Origin: Pseudomonas sp. GM48
GTDB lineage: Bacteria; Pseudomonadota; Gammaproteobacteria; Pseudomonadales; Pseudomonadaceae
Assembly: GCF_000282335.1 (NCBI RefSeq)
Contig: NZ_AKJM01000078.1
Coordinates: 1-40,902, forward strand
Length of the DNA stretch: 40,902 bases
Reading direction: 5' to 3'
Positions 1 through 8,343 of the stretch are shown here, one piece after another; position 1 is the stretch's first letter, and the number at the start of each line of letters is the position of its first letter. The notes beneath the pieces were generated by a model. That model searched no databases. It was not told the origin of the DNA and saw nothing but the letters and a program-made list of their open reading frames with translations. Position numbers and translations under genes: made by a program.

Positions 1-122
1 AGCAGCCGTTACCGCAGCAACGGATATGTACACCGATTGAACAAGCAGCCGTTACCGCAGCAACGGATATGTACACCGATTGAACAAGCAGCCGTTACCG
101 CAACAACGGATATGTACACCGA
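1..122. repeat. 43-bp tandem repeat, about 2.8 copies, cut by window edge
   Basis: Copies run 1-43, 44-86 and 87-122. The first two are identical; the third differs by one base (CGCAGCAACGG becomes CGCAACAACGG) and is truncated. Each unit contains an inverted repeat CCGTT-(8 nt)-AACGG that could form a small hairpin. The array begins at base 1, so its true length is unknown. It lies upstream of the Ycf48/RND gene pair with about 260 bases between. Function is not evident; it may be the downstream edge of a larger intergenic array. Confidence 0.9.
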
Positions 123-383
123 CGACCGACCACAACCACCAACCCCCCAATCACCCCACCTGATACCCAATCATTCAGAACAAGCCCCCATCCCCCCGGT
201 TAACAAAAGATAACGTGGCGTCGATTGTCAGACATTAAAAAACACCGATAGGATAAGCCAGCTTCCGAAGGGGCTCTGGATTGCGGGTTTCAGGACTATG
301 CTCTGAAACAGCCGGTCCAGACACGCACCCTTGCGGCGCCCTGAAAGGTTGAACGACCTAACAATAATAATGGGGGAAGGTCT
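123..383. other. Non-coding leader upstream of the Ycf48-like gene
   Basis: No convincing gene is seen. The stretch starts C/A-rich (123-200) and ends with a strong ribosome-binding site, GGGGGAAGG at 372-380, four bases before the ATG at 384. No clear promoter was identified, so transcription may come from genes left of the window. Confidence 0.5.
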
Positions 384-1436
384 ATGAGTGAGCCTGTCAT
401 GGGTGTGGGTATCTGCCGCCCGCCGGCACTGCGCAAATTCGCGTTGCTGGCTACAGCGCTCTCGCTGTTGGGCTCTGCCATGCTGTCGGCACCAGTGCTG
501 GCCGCGGCGGCGCCAGCATCCGACGTTGTTTATTCCATTGAATCTGCCAAGGCTGCCAAAAGCCTGATGCTCGATGTCGTCCACGCCGGCAAGCGCCTGG
601 TGGCGGTCGGGGATCGTGGGCACATCCTGTATTCCGATGACCAGGGCGCCACCTGGGCCCAGGCCAAGGTCCCGACCCGGGCCCTGCTGACGTCGGTGTT
701 TTTTGTCGATGACAAGCACGGCTGGGCCGTCGGCCATGACGCGCAGATCCTCGCCAGCGAGGACGGCGGCGCGACCTGGACCAAGCAATTCGAAGATCTG
801 AAACGCGAATCGCCGCTGCTCGATGTCTGGTTCAAGGACGTCGACAGCGGCTTTGCCGTGGGTGCTTATGGCTCGCTGATGGAAACCACCGACGGTGGCA
901 AGCATTGGGAAGACGCCAGCGACCGCCTGGACAACGAAGACCAGTACCACCTGAACGCGATTGCCGCGGTCAAGGACGCCGGGCTGTTCATCGTCGGCGA
1001 GCAGGGCAGCATGTTCCGCTCCGCCGATTGGGGCCAGACCTGGGAGAAGCTCGAAGGCCCGTACGAAGGTTCGCTTTTCGGCGTGATCGGCACAGCACAA
1101 GCCAATACGCTGCTGGCCTACGGTCTGCGCGGCAACCTTTATCGCTCCACGGATTTCGGCAGCACCTGGGAGCAGGTCGAGCTCAAGGCTGAACGCGGCG
1201 CTCTGGAGTTCGGGCTGTCCGGCGGCACGCTGCTCGACGATGGTTCCATCGTGATCGTCGGTAACGGTGGCTCGGTGATTCGCAGCAGTGACAATGGCGA
1301 AACCTTCAAGGTGGTCAACCGTCCGGACCGTATTTCGGTCTCGGCGGTGACTGCGGCAGGCAATGGCAATCTGGTTCTGGCCGGGCAGGGCGGCGTTCGC
1401 GTCACCTCGCCAAACGGCACCGAGTCGGGCAAATGA
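384..1436 (+). CDS. Exported Ycf48/BNR-repeat beta-propeller protein
   Basis: This 350-aa protein has a hydrophobic export signal (about residues 17-41, ending in alanines), so it is probably periplasmic. Six Asp-box (BNR) motifs of the form S-x-D-x-G-x-T-W recur at about residues 84-91, 124-132, 168-175, 213-220, 255-262 and 301-308, each after a G-x-x-G-x-(I/L/M) strand. This indicates a six- or seven-bladed propeller like the photosystem assembly factor Ycf48. In bacteria without photosystems such proteins are typically found next to RND/MMPL transporters, as here (the transporter starts 28 bp downstream). A role as periplasmic partner of that transporter is inference. The start is supported by the strong upstream RBS at 372-380. 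Confidence 0.85.
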   Translation: MSEPVMGVGICRPPALRKFALLATALSLLGSAMLSAPVLAAAAPASDVVYSIESAKAAKSLMLDVVHAGKRLVAVGDRGHILYSDDQGATWAQAKVPTRALLTSVFFVDDKHGWAVGHDAQILASEDGGATWTKQFEDLKRESPLLDVWFKDVDSGFAVGAYGSLMETTDGGKHWEDASDRLDNEDQYHLNAIAAVKDAGLFIVGEQGSMFRSADWGQTWEKLEGPYEGSLFGVIGTAQANTLLAYGLRGNLYRSTDFGSTWEQVELKAERGALEFGLSGGTLLDDGSIVIVGNGGSVIRSSDNGETFKVVNRPDRISVSAVTAAGNGNLVLAGQGGVRVTSPNGTESGK

Positions 1437-1464
1437 GCCGGGTTAATAATAAGAAGGCGGGGCT

Positions 1465-3849
1465 ATGACTTCCTTGAGCACTCATCATCAGGACAAGGCG
1501 ACGTTTCTTGAGCGCCTGATCTTCAACAACCGCCCGGCAGTGATCACCATCTGCCTGCTGGTCAGTATTTTCCTGTTTTGGCAGGCGACGCTGATCCGGC
1601 CGTCCACCAGTTTCGAAAAAATGATCCCGCTGGAGCATCCCTTCATCCAGAAGATGATGGAGCACCGCAACGATCTGGCGAACCTGGGCAACACGGTGCG
1701 GATTTCGGTGGAAGCCACCGATGGCGACATCTTCTCCAAGGAGTACATGGAGACCCTGCGTCAGATCAACGACGAGGTGTTCTACATCTCCGGTGTCGAC
1801 CGATCCGGTCTCAAGTCGCTGTGGAGCCCCAGCGTTCGCTGGACCGAAGTGACGGAGGAGGGCTTCGCCGGCGGTGAGGTGATTCCGCAGAGCTACAACG
1901 GCTCCCAGGCCAGCCTCGATCTGCTGCGCAACAACGTGCTCAAGTCCGGCCAGGTCGGGCGCCTGGTGTCCAACGATTTCAAGTCGAGCATCGTCGATAT
2001 TCCGTTGCTGGAGTCCTACCCGGACCCGCAGGACCAGGGCAAGCTGCTGGCGCTGGACTACCGTCAGTTCTCCCACGAACTTGAAGACAAGATCCGCAAC
2101 AAGTTCGAAGCACAGAACCCGAACGTGAAGATCCACATCGTCGGTTTCGCCAAGAAGGTCGGTGACCTGATCGATGGCCTGGTGATGGTCGTGATGTTCT
2201 TCGGCATCGCCTTCGTCATCACTCTGATCCTCCTGCTGTGGTTCACCAATTGCCTGCGCAGTACCGTCGCGGTGTTGAGCACGACGCTGGTGGCGGTGGT
2301 CTGGCAGCTGGGGTTGATGCACTTCTTCGGCTTCGGGCTCGACCCCTATTCGATGCTGGTGCCGTTCCTGATCTTCGCCATCGGTATTTCCCACGGCGTG
2401 CAGAAGATCAACGGGATCGCCCTGCAATCCAGTGAAGCGGACAACGCCCTGACGGCGGCGCGGCGCACTTTCCGTCAATTGTTCCTGCCGGGGATGATCG
2501 CGATCCTCGCCGATGCCGTGGGTTTCATCACGCTGCTGATCATCGATATCGGGGTGATCCGCGAACTGGCCATCGGCGCATCCATCGGTGTGGCGGTGAT
2601 CGTGTTCACCAACCTGATCCTGTTGCCGGTGGCGATTTCCTATGTCGGCATCAGCAAGCGCGCCGTCGAACGCAGCAAAAAGGACGCGCATCGCGAACAT
2701 CCGTTCTGGCGGCTGCTGGCAAATTTCGCCAGCCCGAAAGTCGCGCCGGTTTCCATCCTGCTGGCGCTGATCGCCTTTGGTGGCGGCCTCTGGTACAGCC
2801 AGAACCTGAAAATCGGCGACCTCGACCAGGGTGCTCCGGAACTGCGTCCGGACTCGCGCTACAACAAGGACAACAACTTCATCATCAAGAACTACTCGAC
2901 CAGTTCCGATGTGCTGGTGGTGATGGTCAAGACCAAGTCCGAAGGCTGCTCGCGCTACGAAGCCATGGCGCCGATCGACGAGCTGATGTGGAAGATGCAG
3001 AACACCGAGGGCGTGCAGTCGGCAATTTCCCTGGTGACCGTGTCCAAGCAAATGATCAAGGGCATGAACGAAGGCAACCTGAAATGGGAAACCCTGTCGC
3101 GTAACCCTGATGTGCTGAACAACTCCATCGCCCGCGCTGATGGCCTGTATAACAACAGTTGCTCCCTGGCGCCGGTGCTGGTGTTCCTCAACGATCACAA
3201 GGCCGAGACCCTGGATCGCGCGGTGCTTGCGGTGCAGGAGTTCGCCAAGGAAAACAACAAGGAAGGCCTGGAGTTCATCCTCGCTGCCGGTAACGCCGGG
3301 ATCGAGGCGGCCACCAACGAAGTGATCAAGAAGTCCGAGCTGACCATCCTGATCCTGGTGTACATCTGTGTGGCGGTCATGTGCATGATCACCTTCCGCT
3401 CCTGGGCGGCGACCTTGTGCATCGTGCTGCCGCTGGTGCTGACCTCGGTACTCGGCAACGCCCTGATGGCCTTCATGGGCATCGGTGTGAAAGTCGCGAC
3501 CCTGCCGGTCGTGGCGCTTGGGGTGGGGATTGGCGTGGACTACGGCATCTACATCTACAGTCGCCTGGAAAGCTTCCTGCGTGCCGGTTTGCCGCTGCAA
3601 GAAGCCTACTACCAGACGCTGAAGTCCACCGGTAAGGCGGTGCTGTTCACCGGTCTGTGCCTGGCCATCGGCGTGTGCACCTGGATCTTCTCGGCCATCA
3701 AGTTCCAGGCCGACATGGGCCTGATGCTGACCTTCATGCTGCTGTGGAACATGTTCGGTGCGCTGTGGCTGTTGCCGGCACTGGCGCGGTTCCTGATCAA
3801 GCCTGAAAAACTGGCGGGACAGAAGGGCAATTCGTTGTTCGCCCACTGA
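1465..3849 (+). CDS. RND/MMPL-family transporter (efflux or lipid-export type)
   Basis: The 794-aa inner-membrane protein has the duplicated RND layout. A TM helix lies at about residues 28-47, a large periplasmic loop at 50-230, and a TM bundle at about 235-400. A second periplasmic loop spans about 440-620, and a second bundle 622-780. The second half carries the GxGxDYGIY-type motif (near residue 687) that in MMPL proteins holds a proton-relay Asp-Tyr pair; the matching helix of the first half reads GISHGVQK and lacks the pair. Cargo cannot be read from sequence. The gene follows the Ycf48-like gene by 28 bp with AAGGCGGGG as RBS, and is closed by a strong terminator, so the two form one transcription unit. 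Confidence 0.85.
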   Translation: MTSLSTHHQDKATFLERLIFNNRPAVITICLLVSIFLFWQATLIRPSTSFEKMIPLEHPFIQKMMEHRNDLANLGNTVRISVEATDGDIFSKEYMETLRQINDEVFYISGVDRSGLKSLWSPSVRWTEVTEEGFAGGEVIPQSYNGSQASLDLLRNNVLKSGQVGRLVSNDFKSSIVDIPLLESYPDPQDQGKLLALDYRQFSHELEDKIRNKFEAQNPNVKIHIVGFAKKVGDLIDGLVMVVMFFGIAFVITLILLLWFTNCLRSTVAVLSTTLVAVVWQLGLMHFFGFGLDPYSMLVPFLIFAIGISHGVQKINGIALQSSEADNALTAARRTFRQLFLPGMIAILADAVGFITLLIIDIGVIRELAIGASIGVAVIVFTNLILLPVAISYVGISKRAVERSKKDAHREHPFWRLLANFASPKVAPVSILLALIAFGGGLWYSQNLKIGDLDQGAPELRPDSRYNKDNNFIIKNYSTSSDVLVVMVKTKSEGCSRYEAMAPIDELMWKMQNTEGVQSAISLVTVSKQMIKGMNEGNLKWETLSRNPDVLNNSIARADGLYNNSCSLAPVLVFLNDHKAETLDRAVLAVQEFAKENNKEGLEFILAAGNAGIEAATNEVIKKSELTILILVYICVAVMCMITFRSWAATLCIVLPLVLTSVLGNALMAFMGIGVKVATLPVVALGVGIGVDYGIYIYSRLESFLRAGLPLQEAYYQTLKSTGKAVLFTGLCLAIGVCTWIFSAIKFQADMGLMLTFMLLWNMFGALWLLPALARFLIKPEKLAGQKGNSLFAH

Positions 3850-3863
3850 TCCACGCTGAAATG

Positions 3864-3897
3864 AAAAAGCCGCAACCTCAGGTTGCGGCTTTTTTTT
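3864..3897 (+). terminator. Rho-independent terminator after RND gene
   Basis: A 14-bp stem (3864-3877 with 3881-3894, core AGCCGCAACC / GGTTGCGGCT) has loop TCA and a run of T to 3897. It lies 15 bp after the transporter stop codon. The A-tract on the left arm means it may also work for the opposite strand, where the GntR gene converges. Confidence 0.9.
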
Positions 3898-3920
3898 GCT
3901 TCGAATTTCACACCGTCCAA

Positions 3921-4010
3921 TGTGGGAGCGGGCTTGCTCGCGAAAGGGGACTGACAGTCACCATTGATGTCGACTGACACGCCGCTTTCGCGAGCAAGCC
4001 CGCTCCCACA
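3921..4010. repeat. REPIN, family A (TGTGGGAGCGGGCTTGC)
   Basis: Two inverted copies of the Pseudomonas REP consensus, TGTGGGAGCGGGCTTGC...CGCGAAAG and its complement ending GCCCGCTCCCACA, flank a non-conserved centre. Total length is 90 bp. It lies between the convergent RND and GntR genes. Confidence 0.92.
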
Positions 4011-4025
4011 TGGGTTCTTTGGTCG

Positions 4026-4745
4026 TTATGAAAGATCGGTGCCCAATACGACATTCAACGCATTACGCGCATCATCCAGCTGCACCAGCGTCGCATGCCG
4101 TGCGCCGAGGGCGTCGCGGTTTTCGATGGCGGTCAGGATCGCCTTGTGCCGCGGCAGCGCCAGTTCATGCAGGTTCGGCCGCTGGTTCGAATGCTTCAAG
4201 GCTTCGGCAATCGCCACCGAGAGCATGTTGCACAGGTTGGCCAGCAAGTCGTTGTGCGTGGCGTCGGCGATGCGACTGTGGAAGTCCAGGTCCGGCTGCA
4301 ACAGCGCCTCCGGTGTCGGTGCGGCTTCCATGCGTTGGTAGGCCTCACCGATGGACGCGATGTCCGCCTCGGTGGCGAATTGTGCGGCGAGGGCGGCAGC
4401 GGCCGGTTCGATGATGCTGCGCACACTGGTCAGCAGGTCGAAAAACTCATTCTGTGGGCTGCTTTGCATCAGCCAGTGCAGCACGTCTGGATCGAGCATG
4501 TGCCAGTCCTTGCGCGGCTTGACCACGGTCCCGACGCGCGGGCGGGAATACACCAGGCCCTTGGCAACCAATACTCGGGTGGCTTCGCGCAGTACCGGCC
4601 GGCTGACCGCATATTCTTCGCACAACTGCGCTTCGGCGGGCAGTTTGTCGTCCGGCAGGAAACGTCCCGAGACGATCTGCATGCCCAGTTCCTGGACAAT
4701 GCGCGAGTGCATGCTTTTGCGGTCGGAGGGTTTGCGGTAATCCAT
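4026..4745 (-). CDS. GntR-family (FadR subfamily) regulator of pentonate genes
   Basis: The protein is 239 aa from the ATG at 4745; an in-frame upstream ATG at 4784 would add 13 residues. An N-terminal winged helix-turn-helix (VQELGMQIVSGRF ... LPAEAQLCEEYAVSRPVLREA) is followed by an all-helical FadR-C (FCD) ligand domain containing an LDFH segment and later histidines typical of its metal/ligand site. It lies downstream of the IlvD-type dehydratase on the same strand, with a REPIN between. The divergent promoters of that locus hold two sites matching the FadR-subfamily operator consensus, so it is the obvious candidate repressor, probably relieved by a sugar acid. The link to the operators is inference. 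Confidence 0.88.
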   Translation of the reverse strand: MDYRKPSDRKSMHSRIVQELGMQIVSGRFLPDDKLPAEAQLCEEYAVSRPVLREATRVLVAKGLVYSRPRVGTVVKPRKDWHMLDPDVLHWLMQSSPQNEFFDLLTSVRSIIEPAAAALAAQFATEADIASIGEAYQRMEAAPTPEALLQPDLDFHSRIADATHNDLLANLCNMLSVAIAEALKHSNQRPNLHELALPRHKAILTAIENRDALGARHATLVQLDDARNALNVVLGTDLS

Positions 4746-4826
4746 GGGGAACCACGCGATCCTGTGCGATGAGGTGTCGCGCATGATAGCAGGCGCGGCG
4801 CAATCTTGAGGCAGACGAAAATCGAA

Positions 4827-4916
4827 TGTGGGAGCGGGCTTGCTCGCGAATGCGGAATCTCAGCCAACTGAAATGTTGAATGATAAACCGTATTCGCGAG
4901 CAAGCCCGCTCCCCCA
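4827..4916. repeat. REPIN, family A, between GntR and dehydratase genes
   Basis: The left arm TGTGGGAGCGGGCTTGC starts at 4827. The right arm ends with GCCCGCTCCCCCA, one base off the usual GCTCCCACA. Same 90-bp layout as the copy at 3921-4010. Confidence 0.9.
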
Positions 4917-4929
4917 TTAGAGGGCGGTA

Positions 4930-6666
4930 TCAGTGGGAATGGCGCGGCACTTCAGCCCCGCGACAACCGACCAGGAAGTCGAAGTCGCAACCCTGGTCCG
5001 CTTGCAGCACATGGTCGATGTACAGCTGACGATACCCACCGACGATCAGGTTCTGCGGCGGTTGCAGTTCGGCCATGCGCGCGGCCAGTTCTGCATCCGG
5101 AATATCCAGGTGCAAACGGCCGCTGGCGCAATCGAGTTCGATCCAGTCGCCTTCTTTCACTGCGGCCAGCGGTCCACCGGCAGCGGCTTCCGGGGCGACG
5201 TGGAGGACAACAGTGCCGTACGCGGTGCCGCTCATGCGCGCATCGGAAATGCGCACCATGTCGGTTACACCCTGGGCCAGCAGCTTGGCTGGCAAACCCA
5301 TGTTGCCCACTTCGGCCATGCCCGGATAACCCTTCGGCCCGCAGTTCTTCATCACCAGGATCGAGTTGGCATCCACGTCCAGTTCCGGGTCGTTGATCCG
5401 CGCCTTGTACATGTCGAAGTTCTCGAACACCACCGCACGGCCGCGATGCTGCATCAGTTCCGGCGCGGCGGCGGACGGCTTGAGCACGGCGCCCAGCGGT
5501 GCCAGGTTGCCGCGCAAAACACAGATGCCGCCGTCGGCACGGATCGGGTTGTCGAGGGTGCGGATCACTTCGTCTTCGCCATAGATCGGCGCATCCCTGG
5601 TGTTCTCGCCGATGGATTTGCCGTTGACGGTCAGGGCATTCGGGTTCGGGATCAGGTTGGCTTCGCCGAGGCGACGCAGCACCGCCGGCAAGCCACCGGC
5701 GTAATAGAACTCTTCCATCAGGAAGCGCCCTGACGGTTGCAGGTCGACGATAGTCGGCATGCCGCGACCAATGCGGGTCCAATCGTCGAGGTCCAGCTCC
5801 ACGCCAATACGCCCGGCGATGGCTTTGAGGTGGATCACCGCATTGGTCGAACCACCGATGGCAGCGTTGACGCGAATGGCGTTTTCAAAGGCTTCCCTGG
5901 TGAGGATCTTCGACAGTTTCAGGTCTTCACGCACCATCTCCACGGCACGCATGCCGGACATGTGGGCCAACACATAACGGCGCGCATCCACGGCCGGGAT
6001 CGCGGCGTTGTGGGGCAGGGAAGTGCCGAGTGCTTCGGCCATGCAGGCCATGGTCGAGGCCGTGCCCATGGTGTTGCAGGTGCCGGCCGAGCGGGACATG
6101 CCGCCCTCGGCCGCGAGGAAGTCGTCGATGCTGATGGTGCCGGCCTTGACCTGTTCGCTGAGCTGCCAGACCACGGTGCCGGAGCCGATGTCCTTGCCCT
6201 TGTGCTTGCCGTTGAGCATCGGCCCGCCGGTGACGACGATGGCCGGCACGTCACAACTGGCGGCGCCCATCAGCAGTGCCGGGGTGGTTTTGTCGCAACC
6301 GGTCAGCAGCACCACGCCATCGATCGGGTTGCCGCGAATGGCTTCTTCCACGTCCATGCTCGCCAGGTTACGGGTGAGCATGGCGGTAGGACGCAGGTTG
6401 GATTCGCCGTTGGAGAACACCGGGAACTCCACCGGGAAGCCGCCGGCCTCGATCACGCCGCGTTTGACGTGCTCGGCAATCTGGCGGAAATGCGCGTTGC
6501 ACGGAGTCAGTTCCGACCAGGTGTTACAGATGCCGATGATCGGCTTGCCATGGAACTGGTGGTCGGCGATGCCCTGATTCTTCATCCAGCTGCGGTACAT
6601 GAAGCCGTTCTTGTCGGCCGTGCCAAACCATTGGGCGGAGCGCAGGGTGGGTTTCTTATCAGACAT
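4930..6666 (-). CDS. IlvD/Edd-family dehydratase, probable L-arabonate/pentonate dehydratase
   Basis: This 578-aa, full-length member of the sugar-acid dehydratase branch of IlvD/Edd converts an aldonate (for example L-arabonate or D-xylonate) to the 2-keto-3-deoxy acid. Cys56 (ELTPCN), Cys124 (TGCDKTTPA) and Cys197 (GTCNTMGT) are placed to bind the iron-sulfur cluster. The SDARMSGT motif near residues 474-481 carries the serine thought to act as catalytic base. Context (KGSA dehydrogenase, FAH-family enzyme, MFS transporter, GntR regulator) argues for pentonate rather than branched-chain amino acid synthesis. It is divergent from the transporter gene. Substrate stereochemistry is not decidable from sequence. 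Confidence 0.88.
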   Translation of the reverse strand: MSDKKPTLRSAQWFGTADKNGFMYRSWMKNQGIADHQFHGKPIIGICNTWSELTPCNAHFRQIAEHVKRGVIEAGGFPVEFPVFSNGESNLRPTAMLTRNLASMDVEEAIRGNPIDGVVLLTGCDKTTPALLMGAASCDVPAIVVTGGPMLNGKHKGKDIGSGTVVWQLSEQVKAGTISIDDFLAAEGGMSRSAGTCNTMGTASTMACMAEALGTSLPHNAAIPAVDARRYVLAHMSGMRAVEMVREDLKLSKILTREAFENAIRVNAAIGGSTNAVIHLKAIAGRIGVELDLDDWTRIGRGMPTIVDLQPSGRFLMEEFYYAGGLPAVLRRLGEANLIPNPNALTVNGKSIGENTRDAPIYGEDEVIRTLDNPIRADGGICVLRGNLAPLGAVLKPSAAAPELMQHRGRAVVFENFDMYKARINDPELDVDANSILVMKNCGPKGYPGMAEVGNMGLPAKLLAQGVTDMVRISDARMSGTAYGTVVLHVAPEAAAGGPLAAVKEGDWIELDCASGRLHLDIPDAELAARMAELQPPQNLIVGGYRQLYIDHVLQADQGCDFDFLVGCRGAEVPRHSH

Positions 6667-6680
6667 GATTTGTTCTCTTA

Positions 6681-6697
6681 TTGTATGACTATATAGT
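6681..6697. promoter_or_regulatory. Putative GntR/FadR-type operator, dehydratase side
   Basis: TTGTATGACTA (6681-6691) fits the FadR-subfamily operator consensus TNGTNNNACNA exactly. It overlaps the perfect palindrome ACTATATAGT (6688-6697). It lies 15-31 bp upstream of the dehydratase start codon, where a bound repressor would block transcription. Confidence 0.65.
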
Positions 6698-6743
6698 TCG
6701 AGCTGAGGCGTAACATAAGCTCAAATTGCTCTGTTTGGAAGTG

Positions 6744-6772
6744 TTGTTGAATAAATAGTATTACTATATAGT
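6744..6772 (+). promoter_or_regulatory. Putative promoter with overlapping GntR/FadR-type operator, transporter side
   Basis: TAGTATTACTA (6756-6766) fits TNGTNNNACNA and sits in the near-perfect palindrome ATAGTATTACTAT. It overlaps a second ACTATATAGT (6763-6772). A sigma70-like promoter can be read across it: TTGTTG (6744-6749), 17-bp spacer, TATAGT (6767-6772). A repressor here would occlude the -10 region. The two ACTATATAGT copies are exactly 75 bp apart. Confidence 0.6.
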
Positions 6773-6860
6773 CCGCTCAAACGGAGGGATGGCCCTGGCG
6801 AATCTTTCGCGAGAGGCGTCCCCCGAGGTTCCATAACAACAACAATCGGAGACCGATCTC

Positions 6861-8183
6861 ATGAGCCAGGAACTGCGGCTTATCCGTCGCATCACGTTGA
6901 AACTGATTCCCTTCCTGATCCTGCTGTACCTGATCGCCTACGTGGACCGCTCCGCAGTGGGCTTCGCCAAACTGCACATGGGCGCCGACATCGGTCTGGG
7001 CGATGCGGCCTACGGCCTTGGCGCCGGGCTGTTCTTCATTGGCTACTTCCTGCTGGAAATCCCCAGCAACCTGATGCTCGACCGCTTCGGCGCACGGCGC
7101 TGGTTCGCGCGGATCATGCTTACATGGGGCGCCATCACCATCGGCATGGCCTTCGTCCAGGGGCCGAACAGCTTCTATGTGATGCGCTTTCTACTCGGCG
7201 CCGCCGAGGCCGGGTTCTTCCCAGGCGTCCTGTACTACATCACCCAATGGTTCCCGGTGCGCCATCGCGGCAAGATCCTCGGGCTGTTCATCCTCTCGCA
7301 ACCCATTGCGATGATGATCACAGGCCCCGTGTCCGGCGGCCTGCTGGGTATGGATGGCGTGCTCGGGCTGCACGGCTGGCAGTGGCTGTTCATTGTCATC
7401 GGCACCCCGGCGATCCTGCTGACCTGGCCAGTGCTGCGCTGGTTGCCGGACGGCCCGCAGCAAGTGAAGTGGATGGACCAGACGGAAAAAGACTGGCTGA
7501 GCGGCGAGCTGAAAAAGGACCTGGACGCGTACGGCCAGACCCGACACGGCAATCCGCTGCACGCCCTCAAGGACAAGCGCGTCCTGCTGTTGGCGCTGTT
7601 CTATTTGCCGGTGACCCTGAGCATCTATGGCCTCGGCTTATGGTTGCCGACACTGATCAAGCAGTTCGGCGGCAGCGACCTGGTGACCGGTTTCGTTTCC
7701 GCGGTGCCGTATATCTTCGGTATCGTCGGCCTGCTGATCATTCCGCGCAGTTCCGATCGCTTGAATGACCGCTACGGCCACCTCGCCGTGCTTTACGTGC
7801 TGGGTGCGATTGGCCTGTTTCTCAGCGCCTGGCTGTCGGTGCCGGTGCTGCAACTGGCGGCGCTGTGCCTGGTGGCATTCGCGTTGTTCTCCTGCACGGC
7901 GGTGTTCTGGACCTTGCCGGGCCGCTTCTTTGCCGGCGCCAGCGCGGCGGCGGGGATAGCCTTGATCAACTCGGTGGGCAACCTCGGCGGCTACCTCGGC
8001 CCATTCGTGATCGGCGCACTCAAGGAATACACCGGCAACCTGGCTTCGGGCCTGTATTTCCTTTCGGGCGTGATGGTGTTCGGGCTGGTGTTGACCGGTG
8101 TGGTGTATCGCTTGCTGGAGTGCAAGCACGTGTTGCCGGTCGATGAGTTTGCGGCGAGTGCGCGTGGGGCGTCGCGTACCTGA
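6861..8183 (+). CDS. MFS transporter, anion:cation (sugar-acid) symporter type
   Basis: The 440-aa protein has about 12 predicted membrane helices and a central cytoplasmic loop (about residues 195-235). The motif DRFGARRW after the second helix is the MFS loop 2-3 signature. YVDRSAVGFA near the N-terminus and the GAAEAGFFPGVLYYITQWFP stretch are typical of the ACS (hexuronate/tartrate/aldonate) symporter group. It is the first gene of the plus-strand arm of the pentonate locus and likely imports the sugar acid. RBS CGGAG at 6847-6851 supports the start. A REPIN separates it from the next gene. Confidence 0.88.
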   Translation: MSQELRLIRRITLKLIPFLILLYLIAYVDRSAVGFAKLHMGADIGLGDAAYGLGAGLFFIGYFLLEIPSNLMLDRFGARRWFARIMLTWGAITIGMAFVQGPNSFYVMRFLLGAAEAGFFPGVLYYITQWFPVRHRGKILGLFILSQPIAMMITGPVSGGLLGMDGVLGLHGWQWLFIVIGTPAILLTWPVLRWLPDGPQQVKWMDQTEKDWLSGELKKDLDAYGQTRHGNPLHALKDKRVLLLALFYLPVTLSIYGLGLWLPTLIKQFGGSDLVTGFVSAVPYIFGIVGLLIIPRSSDRLNDRYGHLAVLYVLGAIGLFLSAWLSVPVLQLAALCLVAFALFSCTAVFWTLPGRFFAGASAAAGIALINSVGNLGGYLGPFVIGALKEYTGNLASGLYFLSGVMVFGLVLTGVVYRLLECKHVLPVDEFAASARGASRT

Positions 8184-8210
8184 CAGGGAACAGTTAATCA
8201 CCACGGACCC

Positions 8211-8299
8211 TGTGGGAGCGGGCTTGCCCGCGATAGCAATCTGTCTGGCACATCAATGTTGAATGTGCCGCCGTCATCGCGGGCAAGCCCGCTCCCACA
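8211..8299. repeat. REPIN, family A, inside the pentonate operon
   Basis: TGTGGGAGCGGGCTTGC at 8211 pairs with the complementary arm ending at 8299. This copy has CCCGCGAT in place of CTCGCGAA after the core, compensated on both arms so the hairpin is kept. It lies between the MFS gene and the AraD1-family gene. Confidence 0.9.
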
Positions 8300-8343
8300 G
8301 GGGGGCGTGTTTGCCCAGGTTCTGGGTTAACAGGAGAAAATTC

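Noticed and set aside
1..122. CRISPR-like appearance of the tandem array
   Set aside because: Units are contiguous and contain no variable spacers, so it is a simple tandem repeat.
1402..3846. An 814-codon open frame on the minus strand opposite the RND transporter gene
   Set aside because: Also in exact codon register with the sense gene and explained by the same codon bias; the product is low-complexity and His/Gln-rich.
6789..6836. A 15-codon ORF (MALANLSREASPEVP) before the MFS gene, like a leader peptide
   Set aside because: Its GGAGGG lies directly against the ATG with no spacing, and no attenuator hairpin follows. Probably chance.
8263..8343. N-terminal extension of the AraD1-family ORF
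   Set aside because: It is translated from the REPIN; the RBS and the family start support the ATG at 8344.
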